A stretch of DNA of 64,000 nucleotides from CALKJP01 sp046299555 (GTDB lineage: Bacteria; Bacteroidota; Bacteroidia; JACCXN01): contig JBKBHS010000003.1 in assembly GCA_046299555.1 (NCBI GenBank), positions 248,001-312,000 on the forward strand, written 5' to 3'. Positions 26,309 to 35,073 of the stretch are shown here, one piece after another. A model generated the notes under the pieces. It had not been told where the DNA came from. It did not search any database and was given only the letters and a program-made list of their open reading frames with translations. The first letter of the stretch is position 1. Every line of letters begins with the position of its first letter. The position numbers and the translations under genes are program-made.

Positions 26309-27244
26309 ATGAAGAATACTTTTTTCATTGTTTTAACATTATTTTATATAGTTTCCTACGCTCAAAAAGAAGATGTTTTATATTTAAAAAACAATTCGAT
26401 TTTAAAAGGGAAAATTAAAAGTTATAATGAAAATAACACCTTAACTTTTATTACCTACAGTGGTAATAACCTTATAATTTCAAAAAACGAAATTGACAGT
26501 ATAAAAAAAGAAAAAGCAAAACACCTTGATATTTTTTATTCTGAAAAAGAACAACAAAACAAAAAGTTGAAATTTATTTCATCATTTAATTTTGTTTCCG
26601 GCTTTCATGAAAATTTTAGAAATACAAAAACCATAAGCAATCAATTTTTAATTGATGCCGGTATTCGCATTCAAGATAGAATTAAATTAGGTGTAGGCAT
26701 AGGAGTAATTCAATACATGAATTTACCTCCAAACGAGTATAAATTAATAAATGGAGCTAGCGATTATACCGTAATGCCAGATAAAAATAATTTTACTAAT
26801 TCATCGGTATTATATCACTTGCCTGTTTATTCTAATTTATCTTTTATGCTTTTAAAAGCAAAGAATAATAATGAATTATATGTTTCAGCAAAAGCAGGAT
26901 ATATTTATTATGCACCTGAAAAATTTTACGGCACAATAAGAATTGATAGAAGAAACAATGCAGAAGTTTACAATTTGAGTTTCACATCTGAATATAACAA
27001 ACGTTATTTTGTCCATCCGGAATTAATGCTCTATATTCCTACATTTAACAATACATCAAAATATAAAATTGGATTAGGTTATTACTTAGATTTACTCACC
27101 ATAAATTACAACTTTAGAGAACGTACATTTATCAATACTAATTATATGCTTCCATCACAAGGATATTGGCAAACAAGAGAATACACTCAAAAGGATAAGG
27201 CATCTTTAGGTTTTATAACATTAAATTTAGGGTTAAGTTTCTAA
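26309..27244 (+). CDS. predicted outer-membrane beta-barrel protein (tandem paralogue B)
   Basis: 311 residues. Signal peptide ends at S-Y-A-Q; the same N-terminal module follows (L-Y-L-K-N-N-S-I-L-K-G-K-I-K...I-D-S-I-K-K), then a barrel-like region ending L-G-L-S-F. It starts 3 bases after paralogue A and is clearly an old tandem duplicate with much divergence. It converges on the RemB-like gene with 2 bases between stops. Function unknown. Confidence 0.75.
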   Translation: MKNTFFIVLTLFYIVSYAQKEDVLYLKNNSILKGKIKSYNENNTLTFITYSGNNLIISKNEIDSIKKEKAKHLDIFYSEKEQQNKKLKFISSFNFVSGFHENFRNTKTISNQFLIDAGIRIQDRIKLGVGIGVIQYMNLPPNEYKLINGASDYTVMPDKNNFTNSSVLYHLPVYSNLSFMLLKAKNNNELYVSAKAGYIYYAPEKFYGTIRIDRRNNAEVYNLSFTSEYNKRYFVHPELMLYIPTFNNTSKYKIGLGYYLDLLTINYNFRERTFINTNYMLPSQGYWQTREYTQKDKASLGFITLNLGLSF

Positions 27245-27246
27245 GG

Positions 27247-28797
27247 TTAAAAATCATAATACTTATTACCAATAGTGGTGCGAATACCGCCCATTACAAA
27301 ATGTATGTTTTGGTTGTTGTAAATATTTTTCAATTGTCGGTTTGAATATGCTGCAAATAAGGAAAGGCGCATGCTTGGTACAATCAAATAATCTACTCTA
27401 AAATCTAAACAATTTAAATAAGTGGCAATTCCCTGCCCCATGTAATTACCATATTCAGCAGGGCGATCGCGGTAAGAGCGATAAATATCTCTTCCAAAAT
27501 AAATAGTAGCTTCATCATCGCCATAAAAAGTTTGAACAGATTTTAATTCAAATCCTAATCGTTTGTAATAATAGCGAAGTATCATTACACTTTCTTCAAA
27601 GTTAGCACCTTGTGGATGAGCCAATGGTTGATTAAAGTGACCGTAATTTTGCAAAACGCTGCTATGCGTATAGGTAAAAGGTCGTACAAAATTATATTCC
27701 AATTGAAAGGATAAATTTTTAATGGTAAATAAATCTAACCATTTCATTCCTGCTTGTAATGCATACTTATTAGCCCACCAGCCATTTCGTGCACGAATTT
27801 CTTTTAATAAAAATTCATCTATTACTGCTTGTCCATAAAGTATTACGGAGTTAAACAAACGATAGCGCACATTTACTCCCATCAATGCATTATCGCCCGA
27901 CCCAATGGAATACTCAACCGGACGATAGAAAATTAATGGATTTAAATAATTTACATCGTAATAAAAAGCTGCTGTAGTATCGCGTGTTTCAAAAACGATT
28001 GATTCGAAAAAACCAAAGTTTAATCGCTTAGATAAGTTCCAGCTTAAATAATGTATAGCCGCATATTTCTTTTTAAAATCTGCTCTATTGCCATTGCTGA
28101 ATCGCACATCGTTTAACTGCATAAACAAGTTAGTATATTGCAGTTTCCAAACTTTGGTATTTATTTTAAAGTAAGGATTATTGTTAGCATTATCAGATAG
28201 CATTAATGAACGATAACCATCGCCAATAAAATGTTTTCCATTGCCTAATTCAAACAAAAAGTATTTTGATGGTTGATAAGCTAAATAAGCAGCTGTGTTT
28301 TGATAGGTATATCTGCCATCTTTTAAAAAAGCATAGCCTTGTCCGGGAACAATATTTTTTTGTTGAATAAACGTATCTAAAAACTGAGGGAACAAACTGT
28401 TTCCATAATTATACTGAATGCCTCCCGCCAAGACATTATTATATTGAATGCTTGCATTTACACCGGCACTAAGTTCTTGCCAGTTTTCATTCCCTATTTG
28501 TGCGTTTAAAATTGGCGAAGCTGTAATACTTAATTGGTGCTTTGAGTTTTCATTTTTACTTCTTGATTTGGGGTTAAAATAAAAACGATACAAGCTATCA
28601 TATCCGTTAATTTGGTTCAATTGATTTTGATAATAAGGTTTTACATGAGGATGAAAATCTGTATCGGCATTATATAAAACCTTATCAAATCGATGATAGT
28701 AGGTATTTTCTAAAAGTAATTGTGTAGGCTGTGAATAAATTTTATCTGAAACAATTAATATATTAATAGTAAGTATGAATTGTTTCAGATACTTCAT
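27247..28797 (-). CDS. RemB/Wzi-like outer-membrane protein
   Basis: 516 residues, signal peptide about 1-22. Many amphipathic beta strands and a terminal Y-Y-D-F suggest an outer-membrane barrel. The segments G-N-G-K-H-F-I-G-D-G-Y-R-S-L-M-L-S-D and H-P-Q-G-A-N-F-E-E are shared with the gene at 29907-31637. The pattern resembles capsule-assembly Wzi and the gliding-motility protein RemB. The start overlaps the WecA-like gene by 4 bases. A role in holding or exporting surface polysaccharide is inferred. Confidence 0.75.
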   Translation of the reverse strand: MKYLKQFILTINILIVSDKIYSQPTQLLLENTYYHRFDKVLYNADTDFHPHVKPYYQNQLNQINGYDSLYRFYFNPKSRSKNENSKHQLSITASPILNAQIGNENWQELSAGVNASIQYNNVLAGGIQYNYGNSLFPQFLDTFIQQKNIVPGQGYAFLKDGRYTYQNTAAYLAYQPSKYFLFELGNGKHFIGDGYRSLMLSDNANNNPYFKINTKVWKLQYTNLFMQLNDVRFSNGNRADFKKKYAAIHYLSWNLSKRLNFGFFESIVFETRDTTAAFYYDVNYLNPLIFYRPVEYSIGSGDNALMGVNVRYRLFNSVILYGQAVIDEFLLKEIRARNGWWANKYALQAGMKWLDLFTIKNLSFQLEYNFVRPFTYTHSSVLQNYGHFNQPLAHPQGANFEESVMILRYYYKRLGFELKSVQTFYGDDEATIYFGRDIYRSYRDRPAEYGNYMGQGIATYLNCLDFRVDYLIVPSMRLSLFAAYSNRQLKNIYNNQNIHFVMGGIRTTIGNKYYDF

Positions 28798-29858
28798 ACT
28801 AAATCTTTTTTAATAAGTTTATTCCCAATTAGAATAGGAATTTCAAGGAATATAAATGCGCATGGGAAGACAATAAAAAATGTTGTTGTACCATCAAATT
28901 TTTCTAATAAAATGGTTAAAAGAGGCATTAAAATAGAATATAGATAAATGATTAATACGGTTTGTTTATCATTAAACCCGGCACGCTGAAAGCGATGATG
29001 ATAGTGGTTCCTATCTGCAGTAAATGGAGATTGCCCTTTTAAAGTTCTGTATATAAAAACCCTTAAAGTATCTGTAAGAGGATAAGATAAAATAGCAAGC
29101 GCCAGAATAGGTTTCGAAATCAATTTATAATCTGAATGTATTAAAGGCAATGGAAACTCAACTAATCGAATGGCTAAAATTGACATAAATAAACCGATTG
29201 TTAAAGAACCTGAATCGCCCATAAAAATTTTAGCGGGAGAGAAATTAAAAATTAAAAATCCCAACAATGCACCACACAAGGATAAAGCCAGAGCAGCCAT
29301 TACAAAACTACCTTGCATATAAAACCACCATGCAAAAATAAATGATGCAATGGCTCCAACTCCACTTGCAAGTCCATCTACTCCATCAATTAAATTAAAT
29401 GAATTTACAATTACAATATATGCAAAAACTGAAAGTCCTATACTTGCCCATTCGGGAATTTCGCGTATACCAAACAAGCCATGTAGAGAAGTAATACGCA
29501 CATCGGCCATCAACACTAAAATTCCGGCTGCAATAAAGTGTGCCAATAGTTTTTTTACCGGTGCAGTTCCAATTATATCATCTTTTACACCTACAAAAAA
29601 TAAAAGCAATCCGGTTGCCACTAAGTATTGTAGCAAAGAAGCATTCTCTCCTGAATACCAAAGTGAAAATGAGAATAATGTTGCTGCAAAAATAATAATT
29701 CCGCCTATGGTAGGAATTCTTCTTTCATGCAACTTTCGTTCTTTATCAGGCTCATCAAAAAGGCGCTTCATCAATGCCACTTTAATCAAAGCAGGCGTTG
29801 ATAGCAGCACCACTAAAAATGATGTAATAAAAACTAATAAAATAATTATCTTTTCCAA
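28794..29858 (-). CDS. WecA/TagO/MraY-type undecaprenyl-phosphate sugar-1-phosphate transferase
   Basis: 354 residues, about ten membrane helices. Catalytic motifs: V-G-V-K-D-D-I-I-G-T, N-S-F-N-L-I-D-G-V-D-G-L-A and K-I-F-M-G-D-S-G-S-L, plus a His-rich loop (R-N-H-Y-H-H-R-F). It would load a GlcNAc- or similar sugar-phosphate onto the lipid carrier to start a surface glycan. The H-H-R-F loop and lack of mur genes nearby favour WecA-type over MraY. The start codon is TTG. Confidence 0.88.
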   Translation of the reverse strand: MEKIIILLVFITSFLVVLLSTPALIKVALMKRLFDEPDKERKLHERRIPTIGGIIIFAATLFSFSLWYSGENASLLQYLVATGLLLFFVGVKDDIIGTAPVKKLLAHFIAAGILVLMADVRITSLHGLFGIREIPEWASIGLSVFAYIVIVNSFNLIDGVDGLASGVGAIASFIFAWWFYMQGSFVMAALALSLCGALLGFLIFNFSPAKIFMGDSGSLTIGLFMSILAIRLVEFPLPLIHSDYKLISKPILALAILSYPLTDTLRVFIYRTLKGQSPFTADRNHYHHRFQRAGFNDKQTVLIIYLYSILMPLLTILLEKFDGTTTFFIVFPCAFIFLEIPILIGNKLIKKDLV

Positions 29859-29906
29859 TCCTCAATTTTTAGCAAATATAATTAAAAGCTTTATTCATAT
29901 AATTCA

Positions 29907-31637
29907 TTAAAAATCATAATAAAAATTAGCCAAATTGGTACTAATTGAAATTGTATAAATAAACGAATTATGAATCGGTGCAATTGGTGTAGCATTTTCT
30001 GTACGAATAAAAACTCCTCCTGCAATCTGCATATTTGTTTTACGATTGATAATATATCCGGCTCTTAACTCCTGTATGGTCAATGTAGATGTTATCGGTC
30101 TTAAAAAAAAGTCGTTTTGTGAAGCGCTGTAATTTGACTTAAATATATCATTACCAAAATTTCCTCCTCTGTTATCTTTATCAATATGGGCAAAGGAATA
30201 CCTGTACTGAATAAATAAATCTTTAAAGCTATAACCGGTTCTGAAAAGTATCTCATCAAAATTAGCTCCTAATGGATGTGTTAATGATTGATTGTAATGC
30301 GTATAACTTTGCAATGGTATGGCATGAGAATAGGTAAATGCTTTTACATTGTTGTATTCTGCTTGGAGAAAAAGGTTTTTAATTAATTCAAATGATTTTA
30401 TACCTGCTTGATAAGCGAAGCGACTTCTTGCAAAATCATCAGAAACCAACTGTCCGTAAAGAGTAATTTTTTTATGAAGTTTAAATTTCAGATTGGTTCC
30501 AATAATAGCATTATGCTCATCATTTAATCCATACCTTAGTGTATTAGCAAATATTACAGGTAAAGCAAAACTTGGCTCAAAAGGTTTAACAGAATTGGTA
30601 TCTTGCATTTGCCAGATAATTCCTTCGAAAAATCCAATATGTAATCGCTTATGAGGATTAAAACCAAGATAGTGAAATGAAGCCTTTTTGCGATAAAATA
30701 AATTTTCTGTAATGGTTGAAACACGCGTACGCTCTAAGCTTTGCAAAACCGCAAAAGTATTTACATATTGAAATATCCCATATTGAATTGTACTTTTAAC
30801 ATAGGGATAATTAAAGGCATTATCAGAAAGTAATAGAGAACGATAACCTTCACCAACAAAATTTTTACCATGCCCTGCTCTGATATTCCATTTAAATTTT
30901 TCGGAATTATAGGGTGTATATGAAAAATAACCGGATGCCATTGCATAATCGAAGCCTCCTTTTTTAAAATCTTTCACTCTTCCTTGACCGGGAACCATAC
31001 GATATGTTCTAACTTGTTGATGCAAGTATTCAGGAAAAAATGCTTGATTTTCATAAAATGAACTTTCGAATGAAAATTTTTCTCCAATATTTCCCTGCAC
31101 CAACAAACCTCTTGTATTGATATAAAAATTAGTAGTATCAGCTCGCAAAGAGGTATCTGCCATATCATTCATTAGAGTAAAATTAAAGAGCGGATCAATA
31201 CTTAAATAAAAATCGTCTTTTTTTACTTCAATCAAACTTTCTTGTTTGATTTTTCTACCAAGCAATGATTTTCTTACAAAATGTTTTTGATAGGTATATT
31301 CTTCTGATTTTAAAGAATCGTATTGAGCAAAAGATGAAATTAACGGCTTAAAAGATGTTTGAACATTATTTTCAGGATGCTGAAAATACTTTTCGAATTT
31401 TTCATTAATTTGATTATTGAGCGGTAACTCTAATTGTTGCGCTTTTGTGCGTAATGGATTAAAGATAAAAGATAATAGACAGAAGACTTTTGCGATATTT
31501 GAAATAAGTGAGAAGAGATTGATAAAGAAAGTTGTGTTTGATTTAAAATTAATAGTTAGTAAATTATTGGTAGAAAAGAGTTGATTATGTTTGAATAAAT
31601 AAGGAATTAATAAGGATAATACTTTTTGAAATCGCAT
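29907..31637 (-). CDS. second RemB/Wzi-like outer-membrane protein
   Basis: 576 residues. An unusually long N-terminal stretch (about 66 residues) precedes the A-Q cleavage-like site; no later ATG would give a shorter signal peptide. The body shares G-H-G-K-N-F-V-G-E-G-Y-R-S-L-L-L-S-D and H-P-L-G-A-N-F-D-E with the gene at 27247-28797 and also ends Y-Y-D-F. The two flank the WecA-like gene, so one operon encodes two barrel paralogues and a glycan-initiating enzyme. Confidence 0.75.
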   Translation of the reverse strand: MRFQKVLSLLIPYLFKHNQLFSTNNLLTINFKSNTTFFINLFSLISNIAKVFCLLSFIFNPLRTKAQQLELPLNNQINEKFEKYFQHPENNVQTSFKPLISSFAQYDSLKSEEYTYQKHFVRKSLLGRKIKQESLIEVKKDDFYLSIDPLFNFTLMNDMADTSLRADTTNFYINTRGLLVQGNIGEKFSFESSFYENQAFFPEYLHQQVRTYRMVPGQGRVKDFKKGGFDYAMASGYFSYTPYNSEKFKWNIRAGHGKNFVGEGYRSLLLSDNAFNYPYVKSTIQYGIFQYVNTFAVLQSLERTRVSTITENLFYRKKASFHYLGFNPHKRLHIGFFEGIIWQMQDTNSVKPFEPSFALPVIFANTLRYGLNDEHNAIIGTNLKFKLHKKITLYGQLVSDDFARSRFAYQAGIKSFELIKNLFLQAEYNNVKAFTYSHAIPLQSYTHYNQSLTHPLGANFDEILFRTGYSFKDLFIQYRYSFAHIDKDNRGGNFGNDIFKSNYSASQNDFFLRPITSTLTIQELRAGYIINRKTNMQIAGGVFIRTENATPIAPIHNSFIYTISISTNLANFYYDF

Positions 31638-31658
31638 ATTAGCTAATTTACATCCTAT

Positions 31659-32597
31659 TTACACAAGCTGATTTAAATAATCTATAACATCATAATATAC
31701 CATTCTAATTCCTTGTTCTAATTCTATTTTATGCTTCCATCCAAATGAATGTAACTTTGAAACATCCATTAATTTTCGTGGTGTTCCATCCGGTTTAGTA
31801 GTATCAAATTTTAATTCGCCTTTATAGCCAACAATTTCCTTAATCAATAAAGCAAGTTCTTTAATACTTATGTCTTTGCCAGTTCCAATATTTATCAAGC
31901 CTGATTCGTTGTAGTGCATCATTAAATAAAAACATGCATCAGCCAAATCATCTACATGCAAAAATTCGCGCATTGGACTTCCTGTTCCCCAAATTTCAAC
32001 AAATGGAGTTCCCTTAATTCTTGCTTCATGAAATTTGCGCAACAAAGCCGGCAAGACATGTGAATTATTTAAATCGTAATTATCGTTTGGTCCATACAAA
32101 TTAGTAGGCATTACAGAAATATAATTACAACCGTATTGTGAACGGTAAGCATCGCACATTTTGATACCGGCAATTTTGGCTATGGCATAAGGTTCATTGG
32201 TTGGCTCTAAAGTACCGGTTAATAAGTATTCTTCTTTTAACGGTTGTGGAGCCATTTTTGGATAGATACAAGAAGATCCTAAAAACAATAATTTTTTAAC
32301 TCCATTTTTATAGGAGGAATGAATAACATTACTCTGTATCATTAAATTATCGTACAAAAATTCTGCACGATAGGTATTATTTGCATGTATGCCTCCAACT
32401 TTGGCAGCTGCTAAAAAAACATATTCGGGTTTTTCCTGCTGAAAAAAATCGGCAACAGCTTGTTGATTTCTTAGGTCTAACTCTTTTGATGTTCTAACAA
32501 CGATATTAGAGTACTCTTCTTTTTCAAGTTTTCTGACAATAGCAGATCCAACCATTCCACGATGACCTGCCACATATATTTTTGCTGATTTTTCCAA
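31659..32597 (-). CDS. fcl: GDP-L-fucose synthase
   Basis: 312 residues, extended SDR. N-terminal G-H-R-G-M-V-G-S-A nucleotide motif, S-S-C-I-Y-P-K, catalytic Y-A-I-A-K, and R-E-F-L-H-V-D-D-L-A. It performs the epimerase and reductase steps from GDP-4-keto-6-deoxymannose to GDP-L-fucose, following Gmd encoded 15 bases upstream. The start codon is TTG. Confidence 0.95.
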   Translation of the reverse strand: MEKSAKIYVAGHRGMVGSAIVRKLEKEEYSNIVVRTSKELDLRNQQAVADFFQQEKPEYVFLAAAKVGGIHANNTYRAEFLYDNLMIQSNVIHSSYKNGVKKLLFLGSSCIYPKMAPQPLKEEYLLTGTLEPTNEPYAIAKIAGIKMCDAYRSQYGCNYISVMPTNLYGPNDNYDLNNSHVLPALLRKFHEARIKGTPFVEIWGTGSPMREFLHVDDLADACFYLMMHYNESGLINIGTGKDISIKELALLIKEIVGYKGELKFDTTKPDGTPRKLMDVSKLHSFGWKHKIELEQGIRMVYYDVIDYLNQLV

Positions 32598-32612
32598 TCT
32601 TTCAAATAAATT

Positions 32613-33701
32613 TTATTCGTGCTGACTAATTACATCGTGCCCGCCTTCTATTAAATATTTTTCTCTCTTATATAAGGCGATATCGGATTGTACCATTTCT
32701 TCACACAACTGTTTTACAGTATATTTAGGTTTCCAACCCAATTCAGTTCTTGCTTTGATTGAATCGCCTATTAATAAATCAACTTCGGTTGGTCGGAAAT
32801 ATTTTGGATCTATTTCTATTAAAACCTTCCCCGTTTTTTTATCAATTCCTTTTTCATCTATCCCTTCTCCAATCCAATTAATAGAAATACCAACCATTTC
32901 AAAAGCCATTTCGGCAAATGTTCTAACTGATATTTTTTCACCGGTAGCCAATACATAATCGTCCGGCTTTTGTTGTTGCAACATTAACCACATTCCTTCC
33001 ACATAATCTTTTGCATGTCCCCAATCGCGCTCCGCATCTAAATTTCCTAAATATAATTTTTCTTGTAACCCTAAACTAATAGCTGCTGCTGCACGCGTAA
33101 TCTTTCTTGTAACAAATGTTTCTCCTCTAATCGGACTTTCATGGTTAAACAGAATTCCATTAGTAGCAAAAATTCCATAAGCCTCGCGATAATTTTTGGT
33201 TATCCAATAAGCATATACTTTTGCAACTCCATATGGGCTACGAGGATAAAAAGGAGTAGTTTCTTTTTGAGGAATTTCCTGCACTAATCCATACATTTCT
33301 GAAGTTCCTGCCTGATAGAATCTGGTCTTTTTTTCTAAACCTAAAATTCGAATGGCTTCTAAAATTCTCAATGCACCTAAAGCATCTGCATTTGCTGTAT
33401 ATTCAGGTGTTTCGAACGAAACTTTTACATGCGACTGTGCAGCTAAATTGTAAATTTCATCCGGTTGCGTTTCTTGAATAATGCGAATTAAATTGGTACT
33501 ATCCGTTAAATCGCCATAATGTAAAAAAAAGTTTACTCCTTTTTCATGTCGATCTTTATACAAATGGTCTATTCTATCAGTGTTAAATAATGAGCTACGT
33601 CTTTTTATTCCATGCACTATATATCCTTTATTTAACAAAAATTCTGCTAAATAAGCCCCATCTTGACCGGTAATTCCTGTAATTAATGCAACTTTTTTCA
33701 T
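32613..33701 (-). CDS. gmd: GDP-mannose 4,6-dehydratase
   Basis: 362 residues from the ATG at 33701, which gives the normal N-terminus K-K-V-A-L-I-T-G-I-T-G-Q-D-G-A-Y-L and leaves a 4-base gap after the upstream gene. Motifs: G-D-L-T-D, A-A-Q-S-H-V, the Y-P-R-S-P-Y-G-V-A-K catalytic region and N-H-E-S-P-I-R-G. It starts GDP-fucose synthesis. Confidence 0.96.
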   Translation of the reverse strand: MKKVALITGITGQDGAYLAEFLLNKGYIVHGIKRRSSLFNTDRIDHLYKDRHEKGVNFFLHYGDLTDSTNLIRIIQETQPDEIYNLAAQSHVKVSFETPEYTANADALGALRILEAIRILGLEKKTRFYQAGTSEMYGLVQEIPQKETTPFYPRSPYGVAKVYAYWITKNYREAYGIFATNGILFNHESPIRGETFVTRKITRAAAAISLGLQEKLYLGNLDAERDWGHAKDYVEGMWLMLQQQKPDDYVLATGEKISVRTFAEMAFEMVGISINWIGEGIDEKGIDKKTGKVLIEIDPKYFRPTEVDLLIGDSIKARTELGWKPKYTVKQLCEEMVQSDIALYKREKYLIEGGHDVISQHE

Positions 33702-33705
33702 TTTA

Positions 33706-34587
33706 TTAATAACTTGATTTTGCTGCACCAATATTTTCAATTGGATGCCATGTGGTTTTTATTTCTTGTAAATCTAAAATCATGTATGGATTTTCAACTT
33801 CTTCACTGTTCCACTTTTTAGAATATATAAATGCTCGTTTTACATTTAATGAAGCATTTTGCTGAATCTTTTTTATTTCTTCTTTATTATCTCTGCAATA
33901 TACAATTGCGTTAACATCCATGTGCGAAGAAAAATGACCATGTAATTCTTTTGAAGTACCTGTTAAAATATTAACTACACCGCCTGGCACATCAGAAGAA
34001 TTAATTACCTCTGCAAATGAAACAGAGCACAAAGGCTTTGATTCTGAAGCTAACACCACACAGGTATTTCCACCGGCTATACAAGGAGCAATTACTGAAA
34101 CAATACCCAGTAAACTCGTTTCTTCAGGAGCAATAATTGCAACTACTCCTGTAGGTTCAGGAACAGAAAAATTAAAGTGTGATGAGGAAACAGGATTAAC
34201 TGTACTAAATAGCTGAATATATTTATCACACCATCCGGCATAATATACCAAACGATCAATACTTTGATCTACTTCTTCTTCGGCAGCTTTAGGTGTAGCT
34301 CCTTGTTGTTGCAATTCAGCTATAAATTGAGCTTTCCTTCCTTCGAGCATTTCTGCAATACGGTATAAAATTTGACTGCGATTAAATGCTGCACGAGCGC
34401 TCCAGCCCCCGAATGCTCCTCTTGCAGCTACTACTGCATTTCTAAAATCTTTACGTGAAGAAAGGCAAATGTTTGCCAATAATTTTCCGTTTTTATCATG
34501 TAAAGGATAATATCTTCCACTTTCAGTCCGAGGAAATTGCCCCCCTATGTAAATCTTATATGTTTTTAAAACTTCCAATCTGTTCAT
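33706..34587 (-). CDS. shortened aldehyde dehydrogenase-family protein lacking catalytic residues
   Basis: 293 residues against roughly 480-500 for the family. It covers the oligomerisation and NAD-binding parts (I-G-G-Q-F-P-R-T-E-S-G-R-Y, V-P-E-P-T-G-V-V-A-I-I-A-P, A-G-N-T-C-V-V-L-A-S, D-V-P-G-G-V-V-N-I-L-T-G) and then ends with its own tail (I-K-T-T-W-H-P-I-E-N-I-G). The catalytic Glu (E-L-G-G) and Cys regions are absent. No remaining homologous sequence follows: gmd starts 4 bases after the stop. The reading frame is intact, so this looks like a maintained non-catalytic partner of the full enzyme at 35074-36543 rather than a broken gene. Function unproven. Confidence 0.8.
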   Translation of the reverse strand: MNRLEVLKTYKIYIGGQFPRTESGRYYPLHDKNGKLLANICLSSRKDFRNAVVAARGAFGGWSARAAFNRSQILYRIAEMLEGRKAQFIAELQQQGATPKAAEEEVDQSIDRLVYYAGWCDKYIQLFSTVNPVSSSHFNFSVPEPTGVVAIIAPEETSLLGIVSVIAPCIAGGNTCVVLASESKPLCSVSFAEVINSSDVPGGVVNILTGTSKELHGHFSSHMDVNAIVYCRDNKEEIKKIQQNASLNVKRAFIYSKKWNSEEVENPYMILDLQEIKTTWHPIENIGAAKSSY

Positions 34588-34611
34588 ATATTATAAAAAA
34601 TTACTAGTTTA

Positions 34612-34620
34612 ACCACAAAG
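34612..34620 (+). repeat. left inverted repeat flanking the GxxExxY remnant
   Basis: ACCACAAAG, the reverse complement of CTTTGTGGT at 35053-35061. It is followed by the small palindrome GCCGATAAATCGGC (34621-34634). Confidence 0.5.
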
Positions 34621-34662
34621 GCCGATAAATCGGCTCACTAAGTTTTTTTTTAAAAAAAGAAC

Positions 34663-35034
34663 TCAAAGTATAACTCTTTTAATCCCATCTTTTAATTTTA
34701 ATACATTAAAATTCATTAATAATCCTAATTTGCATTTCGTCAATTTTAAATACGTTAATAATTGAGCCATGTGAATATCATTCAACGATTCGACTGATTT
34801 AACTTCAATTATCAACTTGTTTTCTATCATCAGATCTACTCTATAACCAATTTCTAATTTCACATCATTATAAATTAATGGAAGTGCTTTTTGCTTTTCA
34901 ACTTATAATCCTGCATTGCTAATTTCATAACTCAAACACTCTTCATAACTTGACTCCAATAATCCTGGGCCTAGTTCTTTGTGAACTTTTATTCCACAAC
35001 CAATTACAATATTTGAAATATCATTCTCATTCAT
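34663..35034 (-). pseudogene. GxxExxY family (PDDEXK_3-like) protein, nonsense-mutated
   Basis: Reading one frame from the ATG at 35034 gives M-N-E-N-D-I-S-N-I-V-I-G, then the G-L-L-E-S-S-Y signature, to G-L at residue 43. A TAA stop at 34903-34905 follows, and the frame continues with V-E-K-Q-K-A-L-P-L-I-Y and the nuclease-like core R-V-D-L...I-I-E-V-K to the stop at 34663. A Lys codon changed to TAA would explain it. The only remaining ATG-started open piece is the last 66 codons. It sits between inverted repeats and splits the aldehyde dehydrogenase pair. A sequencing error at that single base cannot be excluded. Confidence 0.8.
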
Positions 35035-35052
35035 TTTAAATTTCTTTGTGTT

Positions 35053-35061
35053 CTTTGTGGT
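35053..35061 (+). repeat. right inverted repeat flanking the GxxExxY remnant
   Basis: CTTTGTGGT, within the run CTTTGTGTTCTTTGTGGT (35044-35061). It pairs with the copy at 34612-34620. Confidence 0.5.
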
Positions 35062-35073
35062 AAATAAACAAAA

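Noticed and set aside
33706..34587. Short aldehyde dehydrogenase as a recent frameshift remnant
   Set aside because: No catalytic-domain sequence remains downstream in any frame, gmd starts 4 bases later, and the tail looks specific.
34663..34863. Stand-alone 66-residue gene
   Set aside because: It is the 3' part of the GxxExxY pseudogene; the same frame continues upstream past one stop codon.
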